From Trichoplax adhaerens (taxonomy: Eukaryota > Placozoa > Uniplacotomia > Trichoplacea > Trichoplacidae), in assembly GCF_000150275.1 (NCBI RefSeq), contig NW_002060972.1, forward strand, positions 128,857 through 192,856: DNA of 64,000 bases, given 5' to 3'. Shown one piece after another: positions 14,582 through 28,459 of this stretch. Position 1 is the stretch's first letter, and every line of letters begins with the position of its first letter. Below the pieces are notes generated by a model that was not told the DNA's origin, made no database searches, and was given only the letters and a program-made list of their open reading frames with translations. Both the position numbers and the translations under genes were made by a program.

Positions 14582-17500
14582 ATGGTTTTAAGCAACCATA
14601 TTATAAAGGTCATCGAGGCAGAATATTCGCTAATAATTAGTGATATTCAATTGGTAAACTTCATTTACGATCTCAGAAGTATAAGATTATTGTGTGATGA
14701 AGAAGTCGAAACACTCAAAGATCACTGCCTCAATAACAAAGAAAGAGTTTTCCAATTCATCAAAATATTAAAGACAAGAAGCGATGATGACTTTTTTCGA
14801 TTTTGCAGCGTACTAAAAGACAATCAAGTTAGAAATGTTCAAAATCTTGGTAGAAAATTGGAGAAAGAAGCAAGTACTTCGAAACCACATGGTAAGACCA
14901 TCTATTTACAAAATAGTTTGCGAATCAACGCATCATCTACTTATTTAGAATATTTAGCAAATATAAATAAATTTGACAATGTAGCTAATCCAATCTTGTT
15001 GACAACGAGCAATCAGGAACAATTAATTATTATCAATATCACTATGTTATCCTAATACATAGCTACTGTAATTAGCTGAAATCATTACACTATACTGTAG
15101 ATGAATTAGATCTCGTATATTACTTTTATCGTTGAAATTTAGAATAATTTTATGCTGGATTGGAAAATTCTTCAGGAGATTTATTTAATAACAATAAATC
15201 TTCAATTTTGCTATTTTACTTATCTAATTCTGAAAATATCAGTATAGCGTATCAATGTTCAGTAATAAATATTTGGGTTAATGTGCAATAAGGCAGTAGT
15301 TTAATTTAAGCATGATTAAAGTAACTTAGAGCCGTGTTTTAAATTCTATTCTCCGTAACACAATTTAGGACATGCTACAAGCACAAATCAAGCAACTGAA
15401 GCTAATAGCGAAAACCTATCTGAACTAGGTAGTAAGATTTACTCGAAATATATAGAGCTGATAAAAGTTTGCTACTCTACTTGTAACTTATATCATGAAT
15501 AAAGAAATTTTCTTTTTGTATTACAACAAGAAAATGTGATATTTCATCCCTTCAGTATAATAAGGTCTATATTATTTGGCGAAACCGAGACTTCCGGTAA
15601 GCTCTTTTCAGAAACTTTGTATAATATCGTATTATCAGTAAGACTTACTTCCATACTAAATGTTACTTTACATATTAGACTTAATTTATAATAATTCATT
15701 TGACTGTGCAAAATATATATTCCAAGATGACATAGCCTCTTTAGTTATTAACAAAAAATATGTAGTATTTGCTATAAACGATATCGTTCACCATTATTTA
15801 ATGCAAAAGAGTTAAAGTTAGTCAATGCAGTCCTATGACTTTTAAAATACAGTAAGGACATTGATATTTATATTTCTGATAGCGGTCAGAAAACTTAAAT
15901 GATTTACTATGTTTAAAACGGTACAAACATGCCAAATTTCAATATTTTGCCTGTTATGCAACAAAATTACTCTGCTAACGTTGTATTTCTTTGCTCATCA
16001 GAAATTCCACTCCGCAATCTCCCTTCAACCCCAAGCTGTCACTTTATTATAAGAAAGAACTTAGTAAATAGTATTTGCGATCAATTAAAGATCATCCACG
16101 AATCATCTGGTCATATTTTAATATATGGCATGGCAGGCAGTGGCAAAACTGTTACTGTTTGCCAGTCCGTAACACGAGCAGCTGATATGGGGTATTTTAA
16201 TACAAACGGTTGTTATTGGATGAAGATCGGTAGGTTGCAAAAAATTGAAACTTAATGATCTTATTTGCACTTTAATTTGGTATAAAAGTATTCATATTCT
16301 ATCCCGCTCGCTTATACGTGTATTAATTTCATCATATTCATGTTATCTTCTCTGGAAAAATAAATTTTTCTGATAAAATTGAAATTAAATGTGCAGCTTT
16401 TGCTATACATATAAATATCGAAAGATTGCATTGCAGCAAGAATATCTTATAATTAATGATAAATTTTAATTTTATGCCTGACCTTCACCAAGTTTTGCAT
16501 TAATTGTATTCATTTCTGCCTAGGAAATGTATCAAATGTTGCATTATTCGATCAACTTAAGATATTAAGTCATGATCTTGGTATAGAGTGGAATAAGTCT
16601 GTTCAGTCAGTTGCAGATTTATGTGCCTATCTCAGAAACTACCTACAAGGTCGTTGTTTTACCGGTTTTAACTGGCAAATATATTTATATAGAGTTAGAC
16701 TGCAACATTAATCATTTTATGATTGGCTTTTAGGAAATAGCAAATTGTCGGATACACTCTTTATTTTCGATGATATTTGGAAGAAGGATCATTATAAATA
16801 TTTATCCTTCGCTAAAAAGTCTATTGCTACTTCAAGATTTTTATTTTATGAAAATGAACTTAGCCATCGCTGCATCCGTTTGCTGGTATGTCTTTGACTT
16901 TAATGCTTCCATTTGATTTTTGCTACAGAATGTTTAGTATGCGAATATAAGAACAAATGGCTGACTAGTACTGGGTATTAATACTTGGAATAGAAGCAGT
17001 TGTATCCATATTTATGTACTCGAATTGTAAAATTGCCAAATCGTTTCCAGGACTCGTAATTGCATTATTTACATTATTTACTTCAATGATGCTCTAGCCT
17101 TCTAACTTGATAAACATAATTTAATTTTAAATGCGTTACTTAAAATGATCCTATGTGTAATAAAAATAATTTAGGTTACAAGAAAACCCCATTGTTACTT
17201 CACTGCAGGATTTCACTATCTAATACGTGTTTGCAGATATTTTCGAGAAAGTAATATTAAATGTAATTTCTCTTTTGTATAAAAAGGAACGGCTAACATA
17301 CGATGAAGCAATAAACTTAATAGCATTACTTCGCCACGATCAGGATGATCAAATATTGCGCCGTAATCCACTTGTCAAGAAAGTTATAGATAGTTGTGCA
17401 GGTCTACCATTAGCGATCAGCTTAATTGGCGGCTGTCGTTTGCAAACTGACAAGGAATGGAGCGAGGCAAAGGCTATCATTTCCAGGAAATCAGGAAAGA

Positions 17501-20500
17501 TTAAATTAGCTAATTACGATTTCAATTTATATGGTACATTCAAATTAAGTTTTGATGTTTTGGATGAAAAAGAAAGAAAACTCCTCGAATCTCTATCTGT
17601 TTTTAAGCGAGTGCGTATTCCTATTCAATCGATTGCGTCATTGTGGAATTGCGATGAACAAGACGCTGACGATATCTTAATGGAACTGAATAACAAATCT
17701 TTATTGAAATACGTGAAAGAAAGCAAGTAAGTTCGAAATAGCAGACTGTTGATGAATAGACTTTGTTCGGGAATAGGAATAGTATTAATTGTTGTACGGT
17801 TATCAGGGATTGTGATATTCACACATAATTTATTTTCTTAATGAGTGTAATAAGTTAAATAAGTTATAATAGGTCTTGAAGTATTTAGTATTTCGATAAG
17901 TAAATGTATATCTATTACATAGCTCGTCGTCATCTAGAAGTTGTATAAATGTTAAGGTATTTACCAATACTTAGATCCGTTTTTATATCATTAAAATCGT
18001 TGTCTTCACTTGATCTTGCACATTACTATTATACAGTATAGCCAAATACCCTTATCCAAATTTCTCCATTACATAAATTATTAAATATCTACTTCAATAA
18101 TAGTAATATTTAAATCAATAAATATTTTGCGGCGGATTACATCGAATATCGAATATTCTCACTAGCGTCATTCAACTTACTTTATTTTGGAATACTGTGT
18201 ATTGAAAGCGTTTCTACGGATTGTAAGCAGAGCAACAATCCGTATACTGTACTTACATTTTAAATATTAATCGAATTGAATTTTTAATTCATCTAGAGGT
18301 TACTGTGTCGTACATGACTTAATAGTCGACTTTCTTCAGCAACAAATCTACTTACAGACATTGAAACAAGACTATCACAAAATACTCAATAACAAACTGA
18401 TGGATGGCTACAGTAACCGATGTGAAGGAAGGTGGAATACCTTGGCTGATGACGGCTATTTCTATCAAAATCTAATTTATCATGCTATCCTAGCCGAAAA
18501 TAATGAACATCTTCAAAATATCTTGACTGATTTCAATTGGATGACATGCAAAATAAAATCAGACCAGACAATCTATAACCTAATTTGCGATTTAACAGAT
18601 TATGTCAACTATCTAAAAGCGAGAAAAGAGGTACAGAGTGTCACGTTATGGTATCTATTACTGATTAATTCCATTACATTACTAATAATATGCCCACATT
18701 ATTCTTGCTGATTCGACAGCTTGTAAAAGTATCAGTAATCAAATTATGAAACTATAGATATTCAAATTTCGTTATTGTAGAGCATGAGTGTTAGTCCCTA
18801 CTTAATTAGGATACACAGTTCTCACTACGTACTATCACTGTATTCCCCAACATATAACTGGTGTAATTAGCTGAAATCAATGTACTAATATACTATTAAC
18901 TATTGCCTTCATTTAGCATAAGAAATACACGCATTATTTACTCCAGATTACTGTATATAAGGCGTATGTAGAAAATGATAAATGGCCTAAAGGTTTTAGG
19001 AAATGTATGCCAGTTAACGAAATACGTAGCCAAATAGTATTATGTTTATTTTTGCAATTTTTAAGCTACTTTCCGTACAGTCACAAATTACCATAGTATT
19101 TAAGCTTAGCGCACATTTGTTTAAAATAATTAAACCAAATGGTATGTTTGCGGATCCCGTGAAAAACTTTAGGAAGTATTTTTAAAATGATCTTTTTGCC
19201 ATCAGATTGCAGTAGAAGATTTGTTTGCATATGTCTTAGCTGTCATCTTTAACACCAGTTGAGCTTCCTATTGACTACTACTGTATGTACCTTAATTTAT
19301 GGCGAATTCTTCAGTACTGCTGCTCATTAATTAATTATTTATTGACGATAAAATGTATAAAACGGTACTTTCTGATATTTAGTCAATATTAAAAATAATA
19401 TGAAACGCTATTTTAGTCAAGTGATTAATACTTTCAATTGGACAGGCTAGTAATATTTAATTGACAGTCGTACGGAGATTTTCTTAAACACTCCATTCAT
19501 TATAATGTAGTTTTACGAACAATTAATTGTATCTTTAACTCACAATTTTGATTGATTCAGAGCTGGAAAGAATTCAATCAACTACTGTTGCTACTCAAAA
19601 AGCATCAAGCTTGGCTGGATATAAGCAAAATAGACGTAACGCAATGGATCTTGTGCACTGATTTAACAGATAGTTGGATGAGAGAGCGAGCTTTGCAATT
19701 AGCTAAAGATAACACGGAAAATGAATTTAGTAATTTACCGTATTGGAACTTATCAACGTGAGTTTATAGCCCAAATTCTAACATGAATTGTATTACTATC
19801 TCATTCATTTGTATAATTATGTACTGGATTATGACATAGATTTCGACGAATAGAACAATCCAATCTACTTATTATGAAGCATGTAAAGGATTCGGCAAGA
19901 ATAATAATGATGAATACATATCAGTTTCCAATCACAACGTTGGACATTTACGAATAATTGGCACTGAAAACAACATAAGAGAGGACTGCAAAATTATGGT
20001 ATACTATTCTTCCCACTGTAGTAATGTTCTCTTAACTAACAACTTTTTACTTTTAATGCCAGTACAGCGAATAATATGTTTAAATCATTTAGATTGCTTA
20101 TATTGAATTATCAGATCCGATGTGTTTTTTACTGTAATGGGGGGGGGGGTTCGAAGAGTCTGCAGAACTCCTTAGGCATTTCTCAATAATAATACGAGGG
20201 GTAATCAAAATAATGAGATATTTATTGTAGATAATAACTACGTACAGTGTGGTAGTTATTGATACATCTGCGTATAAGCTGCCGTGAAGTAACGTGTGCA
20301 GATACTAACACTAACAAGTGCAACTGAACAAATCTGAGGCAGAAATCATCAATATTTATAGTTTTAGAGAGACAACACCTTCAGAGAACAGGATTGTAGA
20401 ATTAGATACATCATATACCATAAACAGACTATATGATAGTAAATGATTATAGAAAATAGAGAAGACTGTAGATACTATAAATAACTAAACATGACAAGCT

Positions 20501-23500
20501 ATATTTGAGCATAGTTGAAATAGACTGTAAAGGTATCTATATTTGGAACATAACAAAATGTCCATATTTAAAAACATGTCTAAAGACTATCGTGAAAACT
20601 AAATACACTACATTTATGTAATGATTGAATTAAATCAATTCATCCCATGATTAAATAACCTATAGCTTGATAACTAGATGCTCCTAAACTGTATTATTTT
20701 ATGAGTAATACATTAACGAATCATGTAAAATTTAATTAACAGATGAGAAAAGATATCTTGTAATGACAGCATTCTATTTTGTAAATTAGTTAAATTGCTT
20801 ATCATACCACTGATAAATTAAAGCCTTTCTAATATTTACTCCAGAAGTGCTACATTGATGAATATAGAACTGTTCAATGACTTTGCTATTTGGCTTGGAT
20901 GTAGATGTTATAAAATAAAAGCAATGAAATGCCTTAATAACAGTACATATTGCTTAAAAAGATTAAGGACTATGAAACATCGCAAGTTCTACTTCAAATA
21001 TCGACACCAAATAAGTGGATTCGAAATGTCGAAATCTCAGCGGATGGTCATACTGCAGCCTACTATTATAGACATCAGGTGGCCTATTGATATTTTAGTA
21101 TAATTTGGTAAAATTATAAAAAAAGCCGTTGTTAATAACGGATAAAAGATAAATATTCGTCCGCTAAGGTATAAATGAATTCAGTTCATTATTTCTATCA
21201 TCTTGTAATACCTAACTTAAAATTGATTAGTCATTAACTGCGATCATTTACTTAATGCCAGTAATAATCCACTTTAAAGATTGGAAGGATAGATCTGCTG
21301 TTGCATTAACTAATTAAGTTGCTCTAATGAAATCAAAGTATTGCAATGTATTACTTGTATAAATACAGAAAATAATGCAAATTCAATCATCATCTATCTC
21401 ATTCCATTCATGGATTTTATTTTAGCGCAAATGGATCGTTTATGATGTTGATAAAAATGAACAAATGGTATTTACCACTCACAATCAAGAAATCCATGTT
21501 AAAACTGACTTCAATTCCTTACAATTTTGCCCTTCCATACACTTAACTTCATTCATTATGACACTCTCTCGCAATCGTCATGAATTTAGGGTACGTAGTT
21601 AAAGTGCATTAGGTTCCAAATTGATACAGATGACAATGTATATGAAATTGAATGCCATTGATTATTCCACTGATCTATGGCGATAGATTTGGGAGATTAA
21701 AGGCCACCAAATACTGCCGACCAACAAACGGATATCGTGTGAATACAAGATAGAATATTGCCGATGGATACTGGTGCAAGGTAGTTTTCAAATCTTGTTG
21801 TGGTGGAGAAAATATCATTATGAAGACAAGAACCATAAACCTAAAGTTGAGAACAACTGGACAAATGAATGTCAAATTGAAGTAAACAACCATTAATTCA
21901 TAGCAATATACTACGATATATGGCCAGACGGAATAATAAAATTTATGTCCAATGCTTGCTTTGATTGAATGTATAACATCTAGATGTGGAATTTGCAAAC
22001 ATGGTCTCGAATGCTTTCTTATCAAGTTCCTGCTTTTATCTGTAGCAGTACTGATCATTATATTGCTACCACTGATGTTGAACATGGCTTGCCATTGAAA
22101 AATATCAACTATATCAACAATACTAGTGCGTACATAATTTTGGCTTATTGTAGTAGACAATATCCAGGCCCAATTGGTTTGTTGAAAATAGGAAAAGATG
22201 ATAGCCATTCTAACCATTCCTTAATTGAATTTCCACATCAATTCAAGCCAATACTTCCTAATATTCAATTTGTTCGGGATATTTTGGTATCAGATCATCA
22301 ATTTATCTGTATTGACTATTATCGAGAGGTTAGTTCAATATCCCTTTACGTATATATAACTTATTTTATCCTTCATAATGTTCATCAACATCTTTTGACT
22401 CCGTTATCACCTATTTGGTAACATTAGTTCTTCATAATTCCATTTTGACATAGGTACACGTACTTAAGATAATAGGTGATCAAGTTCAATCTTATGAAAA
22501 AGTAAACCCATCATTCTTTAACAAGGCAACATTAATTCCTGGTAGTTCTCGATTGCTCGTCTACGATTATGAAGAGAAACACTGCATCTATGAATATAAT
22601 TTACAAGGTAAGTATCATAATATTATCTTGATTCTCAATGAAAGATAGCCTCAGTCATTGATACTCTATCTTTTTTATGTACGATATTACCAATGCAATC
22701 TATCGCCATAACCTTGATGGATAACAAAACCTCGATTCAAAAGCACTTCAACATGGTGCACTTACTTATCATCCCAAAGCAAGCGTAGAAATTTTAGATG
22801 TAGGCTTGGCTTACATTAACAATATTCCAATCATAGCTCTGCTGACTAACGATGCTGATAATGTGTGCAAACTACAGGTAAATTATAAGCATCTACTGCA
22901 AAACAGTTCATTTATTTTTACGAAAAGGAAAGTTAATTGCATTATTTTATTTCTTACTTAAGAATATCTGATGCGATCTCTTTCTTCATACGCGTACGAG
23001 TAGGTATCTGATTATAAATCAGAGACTTCTCCAAGATTGTTTTATCATTCGCTACAAAATCATAATGAGCGCTGTTTCTTATATAACGATTTAAAATCGG
23101 CCATCGTTGTATGTATTAAGAAAGAGGAACACAGAATCACGGTGACAAAGGTAAATAAGAAGGGTAATACACAGTAGCAAAAAAATTATTAATAGAAGAT
23201 ACGCTGATTTGCGACATTAAGTATAATCCTATCGCTTATAAAAGTTACATAGTAGACAGCATATGTGATTAATCTACTATGTTATATTAATACCTAGCTA
23301 AATGATTCATTGTCATTGATATTTTCTGTATTGATCGATTACAGATAGATCGTATTTTAGGAAGAGACGATGGTAGCCTACATAAGGAATTGCTCGATTA
23401 TGCTCTTCCAGAAGAATATCCTAACTATTATTTTGTACAAACAAGATTCAGAAAGGTGGATAAGACACTCATTTGCATTATAAAATCTTGGGTACGTAAT

Positions 23501-24929
23501 ACAGTTCAAGAATATGATATTACTTTGCTTGTATATTGGCTAGAATACAAAGTTATTGAGATAAATTAAAGTACAGCTAAGGTGACTAAAGAAATTTTTG
23601 AATCATCATTAGGATGAAAACTATGGTTGGGGCATGTTGATAATAACTATAAGCGTTGAGACTAGAGAGAAGATGGCTTATCAACAGGATCACCGATATC
23701 AGGATCTAAATCAGATTTATGCTGATGATTTTTATTTGTATACTTGGCAAAAAGAAAAGGACGGTTATGAAAGTAATCATGCATACTCCGTTCAGGTAAT
23801 TGATATTATCTTATATGCTTATTCTATTAAAATACAATTTTATTTCCATTAAAATCAATTTCTTGCTTGAATTGTGTTTTAAATCTTGATGGAAAACATC
23901 AATAACTAATTTACTTTTAAATATTTAAATTAAAACTGAAATTGACAGATGTAAATTGATACAATTAATAACTAAATGTCTTCAACTTCGAATTGTTATA
24001 GTGTTACAAATTTGGGGATAGTAAACATCAAACACAGCTAGTGCAAGTCATACCATGCGATCACTGGGAAGGAATAGTCTGTAAAATAAATTTGAGTTCT
24101 AGTGGAATGACTTACGATTCTCAGATTAAACACTCAACGCTAAATATGCCGAGAGAGCAGCTAAATGAATGTTGGAGAGAGGAGGATGCTAATGTGATTG
24201 TAAGTGCAGTTTAAGTATACGTTTATTACCTGAGATAAACAAAATAAAATGATGAATTAGATTAGAAGGAGTACTTGTATTATTAAAAACAAAAATTGAG
24301 GGCTATGTTCTTGTCAATAAGTTATCTTTACTTTACATTCAATTAATTTCAGAAAATGTTTGAGCGGCAAGAGAAAGAAATCTTTCTTTTAGAAAATGGA
24401 AATCATAGGGCTGTAAGAGAATTATAAATTTGCAATCATCTTAAATGCAATTCCTCTATCTATGCTGTACTAAAATAAAATCTTAAAATTGTACACTCAT
24501 AGGTACTAAATAGGGATGGTGAGATATTAGCAAAGCTGTATAAAGAAAATAGCGTAACGTTTAATTTATGTGTCTCATTTTTCAACAATGAAAATTTATG
24601 GTCCAACAAGTATTTCCTTGTATATAATTGGAGGCTTTCCATCCTGTTCATTTACGATGCTGAAACGCTGCAGCAACAAATCAATCTACCATTCCCTCAC
24701 TTTCAAATAGTAAATATACAATGGAATGTACAACAATCTTCATTTATTGCTAGGGGTAAAAAGGATTGCTGTTTAATAGAAAGAATTTGAAAATGCATCA
24801 TGGAAAAGAACAATGTTCTAACAATTCATTTTTCAAGCATATACATTAGCAAAGAAACATTGGGAGAAATTTTACTTGAATGAAAATGGCAAAATTCATC
24901 TATTGATCAAGCTGAATTCTTGTCTGTGA
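14582..24929 (+). CDS. Apaf-1-like protein: CARD, NB-ARC, WD40 repeats
   Basis: Apaf-1 proteins are cytosolic apoptosome scaffolds that bind (d)ATP and recruit caspases through the CARD. Twenty-one exons join with consistent phases: 14582-14891, 15369-15428, 16002-16229, 16524-16649, 16734-16885, 17287-17726, 18297-18630, 19561-19757, 19854-19998, 20944-21078, 21426-21590, 21984-22328, 22454-22607, 22744-22877, 23004-23150, 23345-23491, 23613-23795, 24002-24199, 24353-24412, 24503-24755, 24838-24929; about 1334 codons (human Apaf-1 is 1248). CARD occupies residues 1-95. NB-ARC carries Walker A GMAGSGKT (about 166), Walker B LFIFDDIW (about 250), sensor ATSR, GLPLA (about 331) and an MHD-like VVHDL (about 444). 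The winged-helix and helical domain precede WD40-type blades from about 616 to the end (ADGHTAAYY, FRMWNLQTW). No stop or frameshift is needed. Blades are diverged, so the sensed ligand cannot be inferred. AATAAA at 25171 may be the poly(A) signal. Confidence 0.9.
20139..20149. repeat. Run of 11 G in an intron
   Basis: An eleven-base poly-G tract in otherwise AT-rich DNA, within intron 9 of the Apaf-1-like gene and just before the possible mariner remnant. It could be a replication or assembly artefact, or the edge of an insertion. Confidence 0.6.
20180..20460 (+). mobile_element. Possible Tc1/mariner remnant
   Basis: Within intron 9 of the Apaf-1-like gene, acgaggggtaatcaaaataa near 20196 resembles mariner-type terminal sequences (cgagggt..tcaaaa). 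Downstream a short frame (about 20320-20447) reads LNKSEAEIINIYSFRETTPS and then IVELDTSY.INRLYD, like the first helix-turn-helix of a transposase. It ends in a stop, and no catalytic DDE part is visible. Identification rests on pattern resemblance only. Confidence 0.35.
20465..21055 (+). repeat. Duplicated block, piece 2 (Apaf-1-like intron 9 and exon 10)
   Basis: This stretch matches 37484-38058 with few differences, including intron sequence before the exon and most of WD40 exon 10. The match stops inside the exon at about 21055, where the second copy switches to sequence matching 28229. It is therefore the source, or the surviving sister, of the middle part of the mosaic at 33845-38250. 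Confidence 0.85.
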
Positions 24930-26239
24930 GGAAAGGGCAAAGAGTTATTTGCTCCATTTTATCTTTTTGTTACGCGTTTCATTTTTATAACGTCATTATA
25001 ATCGTTTACCTGTTCTTATAATATTACCTCATCAAATACAAATATTATCAATCGTGAAAATCACTTGTTTGAACGGTATTTCATTTATTAGTTGTTAAGC
25101 TAGAAATCTAACAAGTACTGCTTGAAATGGTAATTCATCATAACCAACTTAAGAAGGGGCTGCTAGCACTAATAAAGCCTCTTTACTCAGAGGTCTACTA
25201 AATGCTTTCCGCCATTTTAATTTTCTGTGCCAATAAGTTTGTCACCGGATTCTTCAACAACTGTATCTGCAAATATTGCTAAAAAGAGAATACAATTTCA
25301 TGTTTGTTCTGCCATGAATTTGTATTATTTCGCGAGCTTTACCATATTAAATCATGCTGTGATTAAAAATGATAACTTAAATTAAACCTGATTTATAAAA
25401 AATGTTAAGAGAAAAAATGAAATTGAAAGTTAATTTTATAACTGAGTAACTTGCATGCTAAGTATCTGCTAGATAGATAGCATCGTTCGATTACATAAAC
25501 TTATCTTACATACTTTCGTATTATAGTTTCTCTGTATTCCAGTAAACCACTAGTCCTACGCATCAGCTGTTAACAAGGAGCACTAATTAAGGATTGATTT
25601 GGATATTGCATTTTCTTTCTAGCTAAATAAATACTAAATATCTCAATATCAATGTACCAAACTAATAGAACATACGGGTACTATCAACATTATCATTTCT
25701 ACATTATAATACATCGATGCAAACCCCACTTGGAACTCACTTAGAATAGAAACCTCCGTAATAAAGTTAAAATAGCCTAACAATATTCTCAACTTGCCAA
25801 GAGTTATTAGGTTCTTAAATAAATTGAAATATTTTAAATTTACTAGGACGATTGAATAAACTATCGATTAATTATTCGTTTATATTTTTCGATAGTATTG
25901 CAGCTTTACCTTATATTACCGATTAAATGAATTCTTCTTGTAAAATACTGAGTAAAATTAGTTATGCTTAATGAAGTCTTTCTGCAGCTATGATACTAAC
26001 ATAAGTTTGTAAATTCTCATAGATTGAAATGAAATAGCCAGCGATTGATGAAATACAAGTAGTTATCACAACGGGCTTCTATTAGAAGTGTACTGTATAA
26101 TTGATCGACAGATTTAAGTTGAAGGTCAAGGAATGATTGATAGTCATTGATTACGATAGATTAGCGAGCCTATTGTACAGCTATAGCTGAAAGTGTTCAC
26201 GGACTTTTGGTAAGTGTTATGAGTAGACATAGCTACCTT
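24930..26239. other. Downstream flank of Apaf-1-like gene
   Basis: AT-rich sequence with a candidate poly(A) signal at 25171-25176. Otherwise no recognisable gene or repeat. Confidence 0.35.
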
Positions 26240-27066
26240 CGATCTTAATAAAAGTATTAGCGAAAATTCCAAAACAGCTCATCAATTGAATAGTGTAATG
26301 TACAGTGTCCGAAAGGAAGACGATGCATTCGTGCTGAAGACATTGAATACTTTATGAGAATAGTTGATCAGTTTTGGCGATTAAGAACCATGATTGAGGA
26401 TACTCCGACATATTCATTTGTGTTACTTGGCCGTCATTTGTCCATACTTTACTTTATTCAACACATTACTCGTATCAATGGGCTGATTCTTCTGTTGATT
26501 GCATCTACAAAGAATTGAAGTCTACCTTATTTTCTCCTCGATTGCATGTGAAATTAACATTGCAAATAATAACCTATAAATTGCTACGAGTAAAAATGAG
26601 TGCATAGATCGATCGATTGAGGCAATGCCTATTTGAAATTATTTCCGAATATGCTTGCATATGCATTAAATGGCGGTATGAAATGGTATACTATGCTACA
26701 AGTGGTGCCGATGGGGTTATTGTAAAAAATTTTCGCCATGCGTTCAAACTTGGTAATGTGACTGAGAATGATAGTAATCAGCATCCAAGATTCCATCCCA
26801 GTTTTCACATTCACATTACTATTTTGCACTCGTACAATCGGATAAAAGTATGCGTTTCCTAAGAATGAAGCAACTAAAAAGATAGAATCATTTTCTGTGA
26901 ATTCAATTTACTAATTGTAAATGGTGATAATTGCAGACATCGATCATTATTTATCAATGTTTTCAAAGTGTCCGAGCAGATCGACGATACACCAACAGAA
27001 CAACGTTTTGGCAAATGGACGGAAGTGATAATTGATAGCTCATCGGTACAATTTGTACTACAGTAG
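26240..27066 (+). other. Coding-like region, unrecognised, probably decayed
   Basis: Several open stretches look protein-like: THYSYQWADSSVDCIYKELK near 26465-26525, MVYYATSGADGVIVKNFRHA near 26680-26740, and after a possible intron (gtatgcg near 26849 to cag at 26936) SLFINVFKVSEQIDDTPTEQ ending in a stop near 27064. In-frame stops interrupt the first part. The 5' half is related to 12500-12900. I cannot name the family; the ADGV piece could be taken for a WD blade but is too short to decide. Confidence 0.3.
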
Positions 27067-28228
27067 GTGCTTAGTCGTATTTACAGTATTTGGTCATGCC
27101 ATAACCAAAGCCTATTCACAGATTAATAAATTACATGGACAGGAAACTTACCTTGGTTAGTCGGATATTTCGGCATCATGCGGTAAAATATAGTTCCAAA
27201 CACTTGTGTTTGTTATAATGTCCTTAGGCGTTTCCTCGATTCTGCAATTCGCTTATTATTTTAATGAAGTAACATCAGATTGAAATCTGATCTATTTTAC
27301 TAAGTTCTGCTTCAAAACAGTTCTATATAGTCATGAATGTTCTCAAATTAGTACAAGTGATTAAGAAAAATAGGTACAGAAGATTATACAAAGTAAGTAA
27401 TTTTTCGTTATTTGGCTTCTTTGGACAGAAAAAGTCTGTCTGTTCAGGTGCCATCGAGTAGTCTATGGCCTATTAAAAGACTACTAAATTACATCTAGTA
27501 GTCCATGCAGTGGTCCATAGTTTATTACTTCTCTCTAATGACGTGAACTATCAGACCATTTTAACCTAATTTTCAATTCGATGCAAAACTCTTTGAAATA
27601 AGATAATTCCTCTGTAGGTTTTAAGTGAATAATTTCACATCATGAACTTTACTGAAAAAATATGATATCAAAATTACCCGAGAGGATTACCACTTATGCT
27701 TATTTTCATCTAAAAATTCAATCAATAATAAAAATAAAAATGATCGACGTATCGATATCATTCTTTTCAAATTAGAACGGAACAAAGCTAGATATTAATT
27801 AATACCGTTGGCACTATTATGTCTAATTATACAATAATAAAATTGATCCTAAGTCCATTTAGTGATTAATACTACCATACCACAGTAGTCTCATGACAGG
27901 TTGATTGTTGAATTGGCTCACCTGGACAGTAATCGATTTTCAATCTTGTAATCCATATACAAAATATACAAAATGCAAGGTAGAATGTATAAATTATATA
28001 ATGCTCGACAGTTGTTATAACAGCGGGGTATGAAGTTCTTCCACTGTAATTACATGAACATCACAATAAAGCGGAATCCAAGGAAACTTGACAAATCTTT
28101 TAGACGTCGTGTAGCCAAACCTACAACCATAATTCCCCCAGTGATGCACATTATACGTAGAAATATGCCTATCTTAAAACCTTCCATCTAGAATATCCAA
28201 ATTAAAATTGCAACAGTGTTATACTTAG
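27067..28228. other. Intergenic, nothing recognised
   Basis: No supported gene. Around 27455-27530 the motif gtagtc/agtagtcca recurs (gagtagtctatggcc, tctagtagtccatgc, agtggtccatag), giving a small locally repetitive patch. Confidence 0.3.
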
Positions 28229-28420
28229 AATATGTTTTTCAATGACAATAATCTACATACGAATTCCTTGAAAGCAAATCGCACATTGCACTATTAAACT
28301 AGAAAATCAGCTCTATCAGTAGAAGGTTAATGCAATGTCAAGATAGGTTTCAACGGGGGCCGTAATATACGAATGTTAAAATTGTAAATGGACCTCATCA
28401 TGCTGGACTTACAGTACTCA
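28229..28420. repeat. Duplicated block, piece 3
   Basis: Matches 38066-38250 along about 190 bases (ttcaatgacaataatctaca, then ctagaaaatcagctctatca, then aacgggggccgtaata). It is the third and last source segment of the mosaic. Similarity ends close to the start of a different repeat at 28460. Confidence 0.8.
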
Positions 28421-28459
28421 TAAATACTGACGAGACTATAAAAGGCTGGTGCCTGAAGA

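Noticed and set aside
17171-17286. Exon extending upstream of 17287 in the Apaf-1-like gene
   Set aside because: Frames there are closed or phase-incompatible. The acceptor at 17286 matches the phase-0 end at 16885 and family spacing.
21600-21983. Apparent extra + strand exons with stops between exons 11 and 12
   Set aside because: Exons ending at 21590 and starting at 21984 are both phase 0 and rebuild one blade, so the stretch is intron, not a disabled exon.
21675-22217. 180-codon open frame on the minus strand
   Set aside because: It overlaps intron 11 and exon 12 of the Apaf-1-like gene, has no family motif, and the + strand exons join cleanly (FR then MWNLQTW) as a WD40 blade.
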